In this document: one piece after another, positions 1-6,439 of the stretch
Position numbering within the stretch: the first letter of the stretch is position 1
How the letters are laid out: each line of letters opens with the position of its first letter
NCBI GenBank assembly: GCA_015179045.1
Contig: WHUZ01000344.1
Span: 1-10,700, forward strand
Direction of reading: 5' to 3'
From: Kalaharituber pfeilii
Lineage: Eukaryota; Ascomycota; Pezizomycetes; Pezizales; Pezizaceae
DNA length: 10,700 nt
Position numbers and translations under genes: made by a program
Notes under the pieces: generated by a model
Seen by the model: only the letters and a program-made list of their open reading frames with translations
Told to the model about the DNA's origin: nothing
The model's database searches: none

Positions 1-118
1 GGTGCGTTGCCATTGCACTGCAAAGGTGCGTTGCCATTGCACTGCAAAGGTGCGTTGCCATTGCACTGCAAAGGTGCGTTGCCATTGCACTGCAAAGGTG
101 CGCTGCCATTATTGTACT
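1..118. repeat. 24-bp minisatellite array (copy 1)
   Basis: Four near-perfect tandem copies of a 24-bp unit (core GTGCGTTGCCATTGCACTGC) run from the window edge, followed by one diverged copy, so the array probably continues outside the window. The period is a multiple of three, which leaves every frame open and gives a Cys/His-rich 8-residue translated repeat. I read that as a by-product of the period and not as a gene. Diverged arrays of the same unit recur at 5908-6018 and 8267-8425 on the same strand. Confidence 0.9.
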
Positions 119-126
119 GCAATGTG

Positions 127-214
127 TACTAGACAGAAAAATAAGTATTTGGACAGGGGAGAAATGCATATTTATGCGCCATGCAGTATTCGGCAGAAAC
201 TAGCATATTTTCGT
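127..214 (+). mobile_element. MITE-like palindromic element, copy A
   Basis: A segment of about 75 bp (129-203) starts and ends with CTAG and is preceded by TA. Its first 32 bp are identical to the reverse complement of the end of copy C (1773-1845). A further 20-odd bp past the inner CTAG also match, so inverted homology runs over about 86 bp (129-214 against 1762-1845). The sequence AAGTATTTGGACAGG resembles terminal sequences of fungal Tc1/mariner-type transposons, and the TA at the outer ends fits that superfamily. No transposase is visible between copies A and C. It could be a MITE or a transposon end. Confidence 0.6.
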
Positions 215-230
215 CTGGTGATAGCCATAA

Positions 231-755
231 GACAGTACAAATTTTGTGATAGGGTGTCCAACTTCATTATGTAAGAAAGTATTTGGACAGCTATTCAATA
301 ACCTACCCACGGCCGAGAATGCATCATCGCCAAAGTTTACCCCTTTATCGTCACCGGGCCTGGTCGAGCCATCGTCGTTGGGCGATGCGTGCGCGGCTGC
401 CTCGTGCGTGAAGCAAGACAGGATTCCAGATTTGGGATTCATCGCTAGCAGTGCGACGCCGGAATCGGGTACATTCGATGACCACACGGCCGCAGTAGCA
501 GCGTTGCCGGATTCGTATCAGATGCATATGCCAGAGCACCAACTATTCAGGCATACGAGGCTCGCGCAGTACTATGATTTCCCCTCGAGGGTAGTAGCGC
601 AAGCAGCGGGATTCTTCTTGGTAAAGAGACGAATGCGTTCCCGTTTGAGGAGTTTTTTAAGTGCCAGGCTTAGTGCTGCTGCTGCTGCTGCGAAGGCGAG
701 ACCGTTGGAATGTACGATGTCCATAAACAAACAGACGTCGATGGTGTATAACTAG
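231..755 (+). pseudogene. coding-like ORF fragment, possible terminal exon
   Basis: The frame is open for about 174 codons and ends at TAG (753-755). Codon third positions are rich in G and C over roughly 330-660, and the translation is mixed and protein-like, with a short Ala run and a basic stretch (residues KRRMRSRLRS) near the end. There is no ATG near the start; the first in-frame ATG is at 522. It therefore looks like the 3' part of a gene that has lost its beginning, or an exon entered after TTTGGACAG at 282-290. That acceptor-like sequence is also an exact 14-bp repeat of the MITE motif at 143-156, so it may be transposon debris. I recognise no domain. It lies between the inverted MITE copies A and C. 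Confidence 0.35.
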
Positions 756-1655
756 TATCAGTACTAAATTTCTACATTATTTCTCTGTACCTTTTGTTGT
801 TATTTACATATACCCTATTATTGCTATTATTGATTTATATCCTTAGGTACACCCTCACTCATTTGTATCCATCATATTTAGTTAGCTGGATTTTGGCGTC
901 TACTGTAGCCTTTTTTTCCCTTTTTTTTGTCCGTTTGTTTGCCGTTTTTCCTGGAGTAATTTACTGTGTAGGTGTCATTTGTTTTCCATGTAGGTGGTGG
1001 TGGTACAGGTACATATGTAATTTCAGTGTCAACTTGAAAGGTTCACGCAGACATACACCAATAAGGATATCGACATGTACAATTTTCTTCTTTTTATATT
1101 TATTTGAGCGGTCACTTTTGACTTCTCATCCTCTGTATCTTTTTCTGATTTTCTTTTCTTTTTCGTTTTCCTTTTTTCCCTACATTTATTTCTATTTACC
1201 AGCTCTGGTAGTCACACATGTCGGTAGGGGAATAGGTGATGTTTTATTGTCAGGTACAGTAATGCGCAGTATACCGCGCTGTTGGTAAACAGTCAAGAAA
1301 GCAGGTAATGAAATTCATTCCCAGCCCAACGGGTAGAAAATGGTCAAGACAAAAAGCCTTCATCGTGTTAGAATATGGAAAGTTGGTCATGCGTGTAACT
1401 CATCCACTTTGCAACTTAATACCAATTTCATCATCATCATCATATATCCCATCAATCTCGCTAGTGCTTATAACTGACTTGTTCTCCCTCCAAGTTCTAC
1501 CACCACTGTAACTGAAACCCCGGTGTTCTCCGCCTCCCCCCTCCCCCTGCAAGTTCCTGGTGGGCACAACTTCGATGATATCATGCACATACATGGGCTA
1601 GACGGATACGACGTGATGAAATTTGGGCAGCTGACATAATGAATTTGGACTTTTA
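756..1655. other. T-rich sequence without a supported gene
   Basis: About 900 bp with no convincing gene. The part 790-1200 is strongly T-rich on the plus strand with many T runs, which suppresses stop codons and gives a long hydrophobic translation that looks compositional. A short CAT trinucleotide run lies near 1428-1440, and 1525-1550 is C-rich. I see no splice signals, RNA gene or repeat family here. Confidence 0.5.
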
Positions 1656-1735
1656 CTAGCTAGTAAAATATGTATTCGTACATAGCGCATAATGTGCATT
1701 AGTACCCCTGTCCGAATACATATTTTACTGGCTAG
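1656..1735. mobile_element. MITE-like palindromic element, copy B
   Basis: The arms 1656-1678 and 1713-1735 are inverted repeats of 23 bp with one mismatch, around a 34-bp centre. The ends are CTAG, preceded or followed by TA-containing sequence. The centre shares ATAGCGCATAAT and CCCCTGTCC with copy C. This is the most symmetrical of the three copies and could fold into a long hairpin. The structure fits a very short non-autonomous Tc1/mariner-like element. Confidence 0.65.
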
Positions 1736-1761
1736 TACACCTATTCTTTACTGCCAAGCAT

Positions 1762-1847
1762 ACGAAAATATGCTAGTTTCTGCCAAATACCGAATAGCGC
1801 ATAATATCCATTATCCCCTGTCCAAATACTTATTTTTCTGTCTAGTA
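1762..1847 (-). mobile_element. MITE-like palindromic element, copy C
   Basis: A 73-bp CTAG-to-CTAG unit (1773-1845), followed by TA, is the inverted counterpart of copy A at 129-203. The match continues about 11 bp beyond the inner CTAG. It sits 37 bp from copy B. Copies A and C thus bracket about 1.5 kb in inverted orientation, which could be two independent insertions or the ends of a larger element whose interior is no longer recognisable. Confidence 0.6.
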
Positions 1848-2322
1848 AAATAGGGCATTTTGTGCACATTAAGTGGGTTATCCTGGTGCTGAGTTATACG
1901 TGAACTGAGTCATTCCCGTCCTAGAGTTTGCTGGCTTAGGCTTCGCTTTCTCCTCTCTCATCTCCGTACTCCTTAGAAAACAACGCCGCAGCCCCATCAC
2001 GATAGCAGCCCCCTCCGCCTTCTATTCCGGCGAAACACACCTTGCAAACCCGCAAACACGCAGCATCTTGCCCTCACAGCATCCCCCCTTCGCAGCAACT
2101 GCCTTCCCCTCCTAGCTCTCAGCAGCTCCTCAGGTACGCCACGCAATACCCCCCTCACAGTCTCCCCCCCGCAGCAAGAGCAACTCACTCAAACTTTTTT
2201 ACAGAACTCCTCGTCGCGCACTGAATTTACGCGCCTTGAATTTACGCGTGGTGAGTTCACGCGCCGCAAAAGAACTCATACGCTGCAGAACTCGCGCCGA
2301 TTTTACGCATGCTGAATTCCTG
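1846..2322. other. Unassigned C-rich region with short direct repeats
   Basis: No supported gene. From 2000 to 2200 the plus strand is C- and CA-rich, with loosely repeated CAGCA/CCCCTC blocks. From 2222 to 2320 a motif like TGAATTTACGCG recurs imperfectly about every 15-20 bp (2222, 2238, 2253 and further degenerate copies). The next recognisable feature is the target-site duplication of the retroelement at 2323. Confidence 0.4.
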
Positions 2323-2694
2323 AGGTGTACTCACGCCTATTTTTTTTTTTTTTTTTTTTATATCATTAATCGCATGCCGCCCTAAGGGCTATGGCGATGT
2401 TGTGCTATATAGAAAAATAAAAAGTTAAAACACGACGGCAGAAACATTCCCGCCAAAAAGCCCCAATCCCGACTTATTCTATCTCCATGTATTTCCCGCT
2501 GTGTACATCTGTTTTGCGGGGGGAAGAACGGCCAGCCGTCTGCCTCACCTCCGTCCCCTTTCGGCCTCGTACTGGCACGCCCTCAGCCATCTCCCTCCGA
2601 GCCTAACCTTGTCAATGTCCTGCTGGTCCTCCAGAAACACCACTATCGAACTCGTCTTCTTTCCTTCCCCAACCAGTAGGTGTACTCACGCCTA
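2323..2694 (-). mobile_element. Non-LTR retroelement fragment, family 1, copy 1, with 17-bp TSD
   Basis: The insert 2340-2677 (338 bp) is flanked by a perfect direct repeat, AGGTGTACTCACGCCTA, at 2323-2339 and 2678-2694. On the minus strand it begins inside a gag-like reading frame (2676 down to a TGA at 2547-2545), continues as about 150 nt of untranslated sequence, then carries the conserved hairpin tail (about 2399-2360) and a 20-nt A tail (T run 2340-2359). TSD plus polyA is the signature of target-primed reverse transcription. The start is probably a 5' truncation, since the copy at 5458 extends about 45 nt further upstream. It ends 200 bp before the start of the oxygenase-like gene and could affect that gene's promoter. 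Confidence 0.9.
2545..2676 (-). pseudogene. C-terminal fragment of LINE gag/ORF1-like protein
   Basis: Reading from the 5' end of the inserted element, 43 codons are open before TGA. The 38-residue stretch starting KKTSS and ending YEAERGRR aligns without gaps to the copy at 5521-5634, with about 24 identities. Most other differences are conservative (I/V, F/Y, K/R, D/E), and many base differences are silent, which points to past protein-level selection. The pattern (basic residue, SSVVV-type strand, then GGRWLR and YE) resembles the second half of the RRM-like region in ORF1/gag proteins of fungal LINEs; this is family recognition by eye. Such proteins normally continue into zinc knuckles, but here a stop follows RGRR. 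Confidence 0.55.
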
Positions 2695-2876
2695 ACTTAC
2701 CTACGACTTGCCAGCCTAACACCTTCACATTTTCACTTGCTTGTTGCTTCTTCACTTCTCCTTTCACTTTTTGCTAGACTATTCACTGTGTAAAACATTC
2801 TGTGCGTAGTGCCTGAATTTTTACAAAGTTAGCACCTTAATTACTTGTGCGCAACGCCTAATAATTTTGGTGGAAG
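2695..2876 (+). promoter_or_regulatory. Putative upstream region of the oxygenase-like gene
   Basis: The 180 bp between the retroelement and the putative first ATG hold a pyrimidine-rich tract (about 2725-2775, TTCAC/CTTC repeats), as often seen upstream of fungal transcription starts, followed by AT-rich sequence. No TATA box or operator can be named with confidence. The region begins immediately at the retroelement's target-site duplication, so more distal promoter elements may have been displaced. Confidence 0.25.
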
Positions 2877-3204
2877 ATGTCGGACGCGGAAGGAGAAAGG
2901 AGATTTGAGAGAGTTCGAGAGGTGAATGCTGAGGTGGAGGCAATAATGCCCATTAGGAAGCCGGGGAGTATGCTGAAGTCTTCCACAGGCATATCCGGAG
3001 CTTGGCGAATTCGTTTAATAAGCTTCCAATTATTTCAACTACCGTTTCCTTTCAAGCCTTAATGGCTGATCAAAACAAAAAAATTAAGCGCTCTGATGTA
3101 GAGCACGATCAACTTTTTGAACAGGCCACGTTAACGGAAGTGAGTGGAAGGTGGATGTCTTCGGAAGGTAGTGAATTACTGGTTTTTTGGAAGGGGGATT
3201 AAAT
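2877..3204 (+). CDS. Probable 5' exon(s) of the TET/JBP-like oxygenase gene
   Basis: Two open frames together look like the N-terminal part of the gene completed at 4086-4775. Frame one begins at ATG 2877 (MSDAEGERRFERVRE). A second frame is open from 2957 (EAGEYAEVFHRHIRSLANSF and onward) to 3199. They would join without a break if 2922-2956 (GTGAAT to CATTAG, 35 nt) were removed, which is short for a fungal intron; an old frameshift is an alternative. The second frame ends with SEGSELLVFWKGD and hits TAA at 3200-3202. The GTAAGT donor at 3205 is instead in phase with the next frame, ending GGLN. A one-base difference in the G run 3193-3197 would reconcile the two. No function is visible in this part. 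Confidence 0.45.
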
Positions 3205-4085
3205 GTAAGTATGCGTTTTTTTTGGGGGGGGGGTTATATAACAGGCTATGACCCTATGGCAAAAATCTATATACCTGATCCGGCTGCCCTCTACGTCCTC
3301 CTGCTTTCACTCCGGTTACCCGCCGGCTGCCCTCCACGTCCTCCTGCTTTCACCCTGGTTACCCTCCGGCCACCCTCCACGTCCTCCTGCTTTCACTCCG
3401 GTTGCCCTCCGGCTGCCCTCCACGTCCTCCTACTTTCACTCCGGTTACCCGCTGGTTGCCCTCCACGTCCTCCTGCTTTCACCCCGGTTACCTCCGGCTA
3501 CCCTCCACGTCCTCTTACTTTCACTCCGGTTGCCCTCCGGCTACCTCCGCGTCCTCCTACTTTCACTCCGGTTACCCTCCGGCTGCCCTCCACTTTCACT
3601 CCGGTTACCCTCCGGCTAGCCTCCACGTCCTCCTACTTTCACTCCGGTTACCCTCCGGCTACCTCCGCGTCCTCCTACTTTCACTCCGGTTGCCCTCCGG
3701 TTACCCTCCGCGTCCTCCTACTTTCACTCCGGTTACCCTCCGGCTGCCCTCCACGTCTCCTACTTTCACTCCGGTTACCCTCCGGCTACCCTCCACGTCC
3801 TCCTACTTTCACTCCGGTGACCCTCCGGCTACCCTCCGCGTCCTCCTACTTTCACTCCGGTTGCCCTCCGGCTACCCTCCACGTCCTCCTACTTTCCCTC
3901 CGGTTACCCTCCGGCTACCCTCCACGTCCTCTTACTTTCACTCTGGTTACCCTCCGGTTACCCTCAACGTCCTCCTACTCCTCGGAGGGTAGCCGGCTAC
4001 CCTCCGGTCACCCTCTACGTCCTCCTACTCCCACTCCTCGTTTTATTTTATTTGCTGTTGCGTATATATACTAACTTAAACATAG
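3205..4085 (+). other. 881-bp intron containing a minisatellite
   Basis: The donor GTAAGT (3205-3210), branch-point sequence CTAAC (4071-4075) and acceptor CATAG ending at 4085 match fungal splice consensus, with the branch A 11 nt before the acceptor AG. Removing the segment leaves the downstream frame open from its first base (TAT CCC ATT), extending the oxygenase frame 10 codons upstream of ATG 4116. Most of the intron is the 43-bp tandem repeat. Its length is far above the usual 50-100 nt of fungal introns, explained by repeat growth. Confidence 0.65.
3278..4035. repeat. 43-bp minisatellite, about 17 units
   Basis: Tandem copies of a unit with core CTCCACGTCCTCC, then TACTTTCACTCCGGTTA, then CCCTCCGGCTACC. 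There are about 17 full units, one shortened unit near 3590 and small indels (for example 3756, and the spacing near 3540-3550). The period is not a multiple of three, so the frame rotates between units and the long Pro/Ser/Leu-rich open frames here are not proteins. A local inversion of the motif (GGAGGGTAGCCGGCTACCCTCC, about 3983-4004) forms a short palindrome. The strand is strongly pyrimidine-biased. Confidence 0.9.
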
Positions 4086-4775
4086 TATCCCATTGGAAAA
4101 TCGGCAGGTATTCAAATGCAAAAAGATACTGTTACAGCCATTGATTCCTTAGAAGAGGAATATTCACCACCTCCTCCAGGGAAAGAGGATTGCCGTTACT
4201 CTAAAGTGGCTTTACTTTGTCAAAGACACTCTACTTTTGGAGTATATCACTTGGCGTATTGGATGCAGAAAGGACATACTTTTACTCCACCTACTTTATC
4301 TAGGCATATTGGATCTGCCGGCTACAAGCAGCAGGCTGTAGGTGCTTTCTTTAATAATATTTCTCAATTAATTCAAGTTATTGGAATGCTTTTTTTAGTT
4401 ATTGATCCTGATTGTTATTTACGTTATTGGAGGCTTTTTCAGGAAGATTGTTCTAATAATGTACCATGTTCTTTGCTGAACACTTCTCGTCATGCCTGTT
4501 TTTATGGACTTGCTTTATTGCGGAATACTCAAGTTGAAGCTCACAAAAACTATAATGATACTCCTGATGGTTGGGTGGCTATGTGTTGTTGGGGAAACTT
4601 TCCTGGGGGAGAGTTAGTTTTACCTAATTTAGGGATGAAGTTAAAGTTTCAGCAAGGGGATGTTATTTTTTTTCGTTCTCGTTTACTGGAGCATTGTGTT
4701 GCGGACTTTGATGGTGCTCGTTCCAGTATTGTTTTTTTTTCACATGAGAAGATTTTAAATAAAACTTGGCTTTAA
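4086..4775 (+). CDS. TET/JBP-like 2-oxoglutarate/Fe(II) oxygenase domain, catalytic exon
   Basis: This exon holds the conserved part of a 2OG-Fe(II) oxygenase of the fungal TET/JBP-like type; such enzymes use Fe(II), 2-oxoglutarate and O2 to oxidise a substrate, in characterised TET/JBP relatives a methylated pyrimidine base in DNA. Counting from ATG 4116 (219 residues), features in order are: PPPPGKED at 18-25; a helical region with GVYHLAYWMQKG at 42-53; the ligand region EAHKNYNDTPDGW at 141-153; the strand and turn WGNFPGGELVLPNLG at 159-173; GDVIFFRS at 181-188; the distal ligand His193 in LLEHCV; and Arg202 in GARSSIVFF, in the place that binds 2OG. The usual HxD is His143-Lys-Asn145, so the Asp iron ligand appears to be Asn, and activity may be lost or changed. 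The exon is AT-rich, with T-ending codons, unlike its GC-richer surroundings. The frame is intact to TAA at 4773-4775. The exact substrate is unknown. Confidence 0.75.
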   Translation, partial: YPIGKSAGIQMQKDTVTAIDSLEEEYSPPPPGKEDCRYSKVALLCQRHSTFGVYHLAYWMQKGHTFTPPTLSRHIGSAGYKQQAVGAFFNNISQLIQVIGMLFLVIDPDCYLRYWRLFQEDCSNNVPCSLLNTSRHACFYGLALLRNTQVEAHKNYNDTPDGWVAMCCWGNFPGGELVLPNLGMKLKFQQGDVIFFRSRLLEHCVADFDGARSSIVFFSHEKILNKTWL

Positions 4776-5040
4776 ACTCGAGTAATCTTTGTCCGGCATC
4801 TCCCTGAGATGGACTGTAATGCCCCGGTTCCATATGACTAAACTCTAGTAGAACCGGAGCAATCTGTTTTGATTTTTTGTGATTTTTTTTGTGGCTTAAT
4901 GTATTAACTGTAGAACATTTATGTCACGCGCGGCGGCGGGTGGCGGCGGGTGCTGCCTGTCACCAATCACGATCAGTTACCCTGAACCATTTTAAGGTCC
5001 ACCGGGTTCAAGGAATCTCATTACTTGCCCACTAGCACAG
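4776..5040 (+). other. 3' region of the gene with a hairpin and GC-rich block
   Basis: No gene. The arms 4821-4830 and 4851-4860 (GCCCCGGTTC and GAACCGGAGC) pair over 9 of 10 positions around a 20-nt loop, 45 nt after the stop codon, and could form a 3' UTR hairpin. A GCGGCGGCGGG-type block follows at about 4927-4952, then unassigned sequence. Confidence 0.4.
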
Positions 5041-5200
5041 TTTTGGATAATGACAAGTATACTTTTGGATAAGCAGCGCTTAAGGGTTATGATTACACTG
5101 TTTGGATAACATAATTGTACTGAAGGCACGGCACTTAAGGAATTACGCTTTTTGGATGGCATCGATCATGCTGAAGACACGGAGCTTAAGGCTTCAAATA
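5041..5200. repeat. Degenerate tandem repeat of about 45-50 bp
   Basis: TTTTGGATAA-like motifs recur at 5041, 5062, 5100 and 5150, and GC-CTTAAGG motifs at 5077, 5131 and 5183. This indicates three or four diverged tandem units between the gene and the 12-bp array. There is no coding signal. Confidence 0.55.
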
Positions 5201-5457
5201 CGTACCGAAATGGCTACCGAAATGCATGCTGAAAAGGCTGCTAAAATGGCAGCCGAAATGGCTACCGAAATGAATGCTGCAAGGCTGCTGAAATGGCAGC
5301 CGAAATGGCAGCCGAAACGGCTACCGAAATGAATGCTGAAAAGGCTGCTGCAATGGCAGCCGAAATGGCTACTGAAATGTGTGCTGAAATGGCTGCCAAA
5401 ATGGCTATCGAAATGCATTCTGAAATGGCTGCTAAAATGGCTTCCGAAATGGCTACT
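5198..5457. repeat. 12-bp minisatellite with 48-bp higher-order unit (array 1)
   Basis: Tandem 12-bp units of the type GAAATGGCTACC alternate with GAAATGCATGCT, GAAAAGGCTGCT and GAAATGGCAGCC, giving an approximate 48-bp higher-order repeat. Because the period is a multiple of three, all frames stay open; the plus frame reads as Met/Ala/Glu 4-residue repeats (EMAT, EMHA, EKAA, EMAA). The array resumes at 5812 after the retroelement and recurs at 7181-7406 and 8204-8238. I treat it as a repeat, though a helical repeat protein cannot be excluded. Confidence 0.85.
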
Positions 5458-5823
5458 ACTTTAGGCAAGATCCGAGGGGTCAGATGGTTACGAAAAAAGG
5501 CAATATTGAAGGAAGAAGGAAAAAAGACGAGCTCCGTCGTAGCCTACCTGGAGACAGAGACGAAAGCAGACAAGGTGAAACTCGGAGGACGGTGGCTGAG
5601 GACGAGCGTGTACGAGGCGGACAGAGGAAGGAAGTAGACAGGCTCGGTACACGAGGACTTCACACGAGGACCTCTCTCCCGCATCATGTATGGACTCCGC
5701 GGGTAACATATGTAGTCAGAAGACATTTTTATTTAAGTTTCTTAATATAGAAAACCTCGCCGTCGCCCGTAGGGCGGCATGCGAGTAATGAAATAAAAAA
5801 AAAAAAAAAAAGAAATGGCTACT
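5446..5823 (+). mobile_element. Non-LTR retroelement fragment, family 1, copy 2
   Basis: The insert 5458-5811 (354 bp) splits the 12-bp array; GAAATGGCTACT flanks it at 5446-5457 and 5812-5823. The flanks are part of a tandem repeat, so the TSD is expected but cannot be proved unique. The element contains a gag-like frame to TAG at 5635-5637, about 120 nt of 3' UTR, the conserved hairpin tail (about 5758-5794, GCCC-GTA-GGGCGGCATGCGA) and a 17-nt A run. It aligns over most of its length with copy 1 on the opposite strand and extends further at its 5' end. Confidence 0.85.
5458..5637 (+). pseudogene. C-terminal fragment of LINE gag/ORF1-like protein
   Basis: Sixty codons from the insertion boundary to TAG. 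GVRWLRKKAILKEEG is followed by the KKTSS...LGGRWLR...YEADRGRK block shared with copy 1 (2548-2661 on the minus strand), with the stop one codon after RGR in both. The pattern is that of the RRM-like part of fungal LINE ORF1/gag proteins, known here only by eye. The frame happens to be continuous with the upstream 12-bp array, which should not be taken as one protein. There is no zinc knuckle or reverse transcriptase downstream; 3' UTR follows directly. Confidence 0.55.
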
Positions 5824-5840
5824 GGAATGGCTAGGGCCTG
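5812..5840. repeat. 12-bp array remnant after the retroelement
   Basis: GAAATGGCTACTGGAATGGCTA continues the 12-bp pattern on the far side of the insertion. It is followed by GGGCCTG and a 60-70 bp spacer leading into the 24-bp array, the same order as at 8204-8270. Confidence 0.6.
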
Positions 5841-5907
5841 TCAAATTCAGCTTATTCCACTTCATCTTGTACCATCGGGTCACACCAACTATACATATCA
5901 AATGTAT

Positions 5908-6018
5908 GCTGCCATTGCACTGCGAAGCTGCGCTGCCATTGCGCTTCAAAAGTGCGGTGCCATTGTGCTTCCAAAGTGCGGTGCCATTGTGCTGTGAAAG
6001 TGCGTTGCCATTGCGTCT
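5908..6018. repeat. 24-bp minisatellite array (copy 2)
   Basis: About five diverged 24-bp units with core GTGCGGTGCCATTGTGCT, homologous to the array at 1-118. Units vary at the CAAAGT junction. It lies directly after the 12-bp array remnant and the spacer. Confidence 0.8.
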
Positions 6019-6022
6019 CATC

Positions 6023-6158
6023 ATGCCAAGAAACCATGGAGCGGCTGTAGCTCCATGGTTTCTTGGCATAGGTGCTATACATTTCGTGCTACAGCCGCTC
6101 CATGGTTTCTTGGCACAGGTGCTATCCATGGTTTCTTGGCATAGGTGCTATACATTTC
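6023..6158. repeat. Perfect 20-bp hairpin plus repeated arm copies
   Basis: Arms 6023-6042 (ATGCCAAGAAACCATGGAGC) and 6050-6069 are perfect reverse complements around the 7-nt loop GGCTGTA. A third arm at 6090-6115 is a perfect 26-bp reverse complement of 6024-6049, loop included, and a fourth shorter copy lies at 6127-6142. GGTGCTATACATTTC follows two of the copies. The region could fold in alternative ways. No transposase, tRNA-like or terminator context identifies its role. Confidence 0.85.
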
Positions 6159-6430
6159 ATGATGTTGAAAGAGACTCGCCATACCTGTGATATTGACCAC
6201 ATTCTGCCATTCTCGTGTCATCGATTGGACCCTATGGTACGTGTCAGATAATTTCGCGAATGAAAGGGACCCGCCATACATATGAAATTGCACTCATCAT
6301 GCCACTCTCGTGCCATCCAACGGGCCCTACGGTACGTGTCAGATTCAGCTCACGTTCATACATCTCACGATGTTGAAAGGGACCCGTCATATATATGAAA
6401 TGCACACATTGTGCTTACGGCCGCCACACA
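6155..6430. repeat. Direct repeats of about 95-113 bp
   Basis: Three diverged copies start near TGAAAG at 6166, 6261 and 6374, each followed by a GAC(C/T)CG(C/T)CATA motif. The first two continue with CACTCTCGTG(C/T)CATC-like sequence and GGTACGTGTCAGAT. Similar fragments (TCAAATTCAGCTT, GTACCATCGGG) occur at 5838-5880. No coding signal. Confidence 0.6.
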
Positions 6431-6439
6431 CCAAGCCAC

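Noticed and set aside
1..118. CRISPR-like regular repeats
   Set aside because: The units are directly adjacent with no spacers, in a eukaryotic subtelomere; this is a minisatellite.
200..487. Minus-strand open frame opposite the 231-755 fragment
   Set aside because: It is a shadow of the plus-strand frame, with poorer codon pattern and no start or splice context.
794..1288. 164-codon hydrophobic open frame, membrane-protein-like
   Set aside because: T-rich sequence poor in stop codons yields this by composition; there is no ATG at a sensible start and no recognisable family.
2564..2677. tRNA-type polymerase III boxes in the family 1 element (GAGTTCGATAG, TGGCTGAGG)
   Set aside because: The B-like box precedes the A-like box, the B-like box is not kept in the second copy, and both sequences fall in the conserved protein-coding frame.
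3187..4074. Long Pro/Ser/Leu-rich open frames (up to 295 codons)
   Set aside because: They lie in the 43-bp minisatellite; the period rotates the frame, three overlapping frames are open alike, and the region fits an intron.
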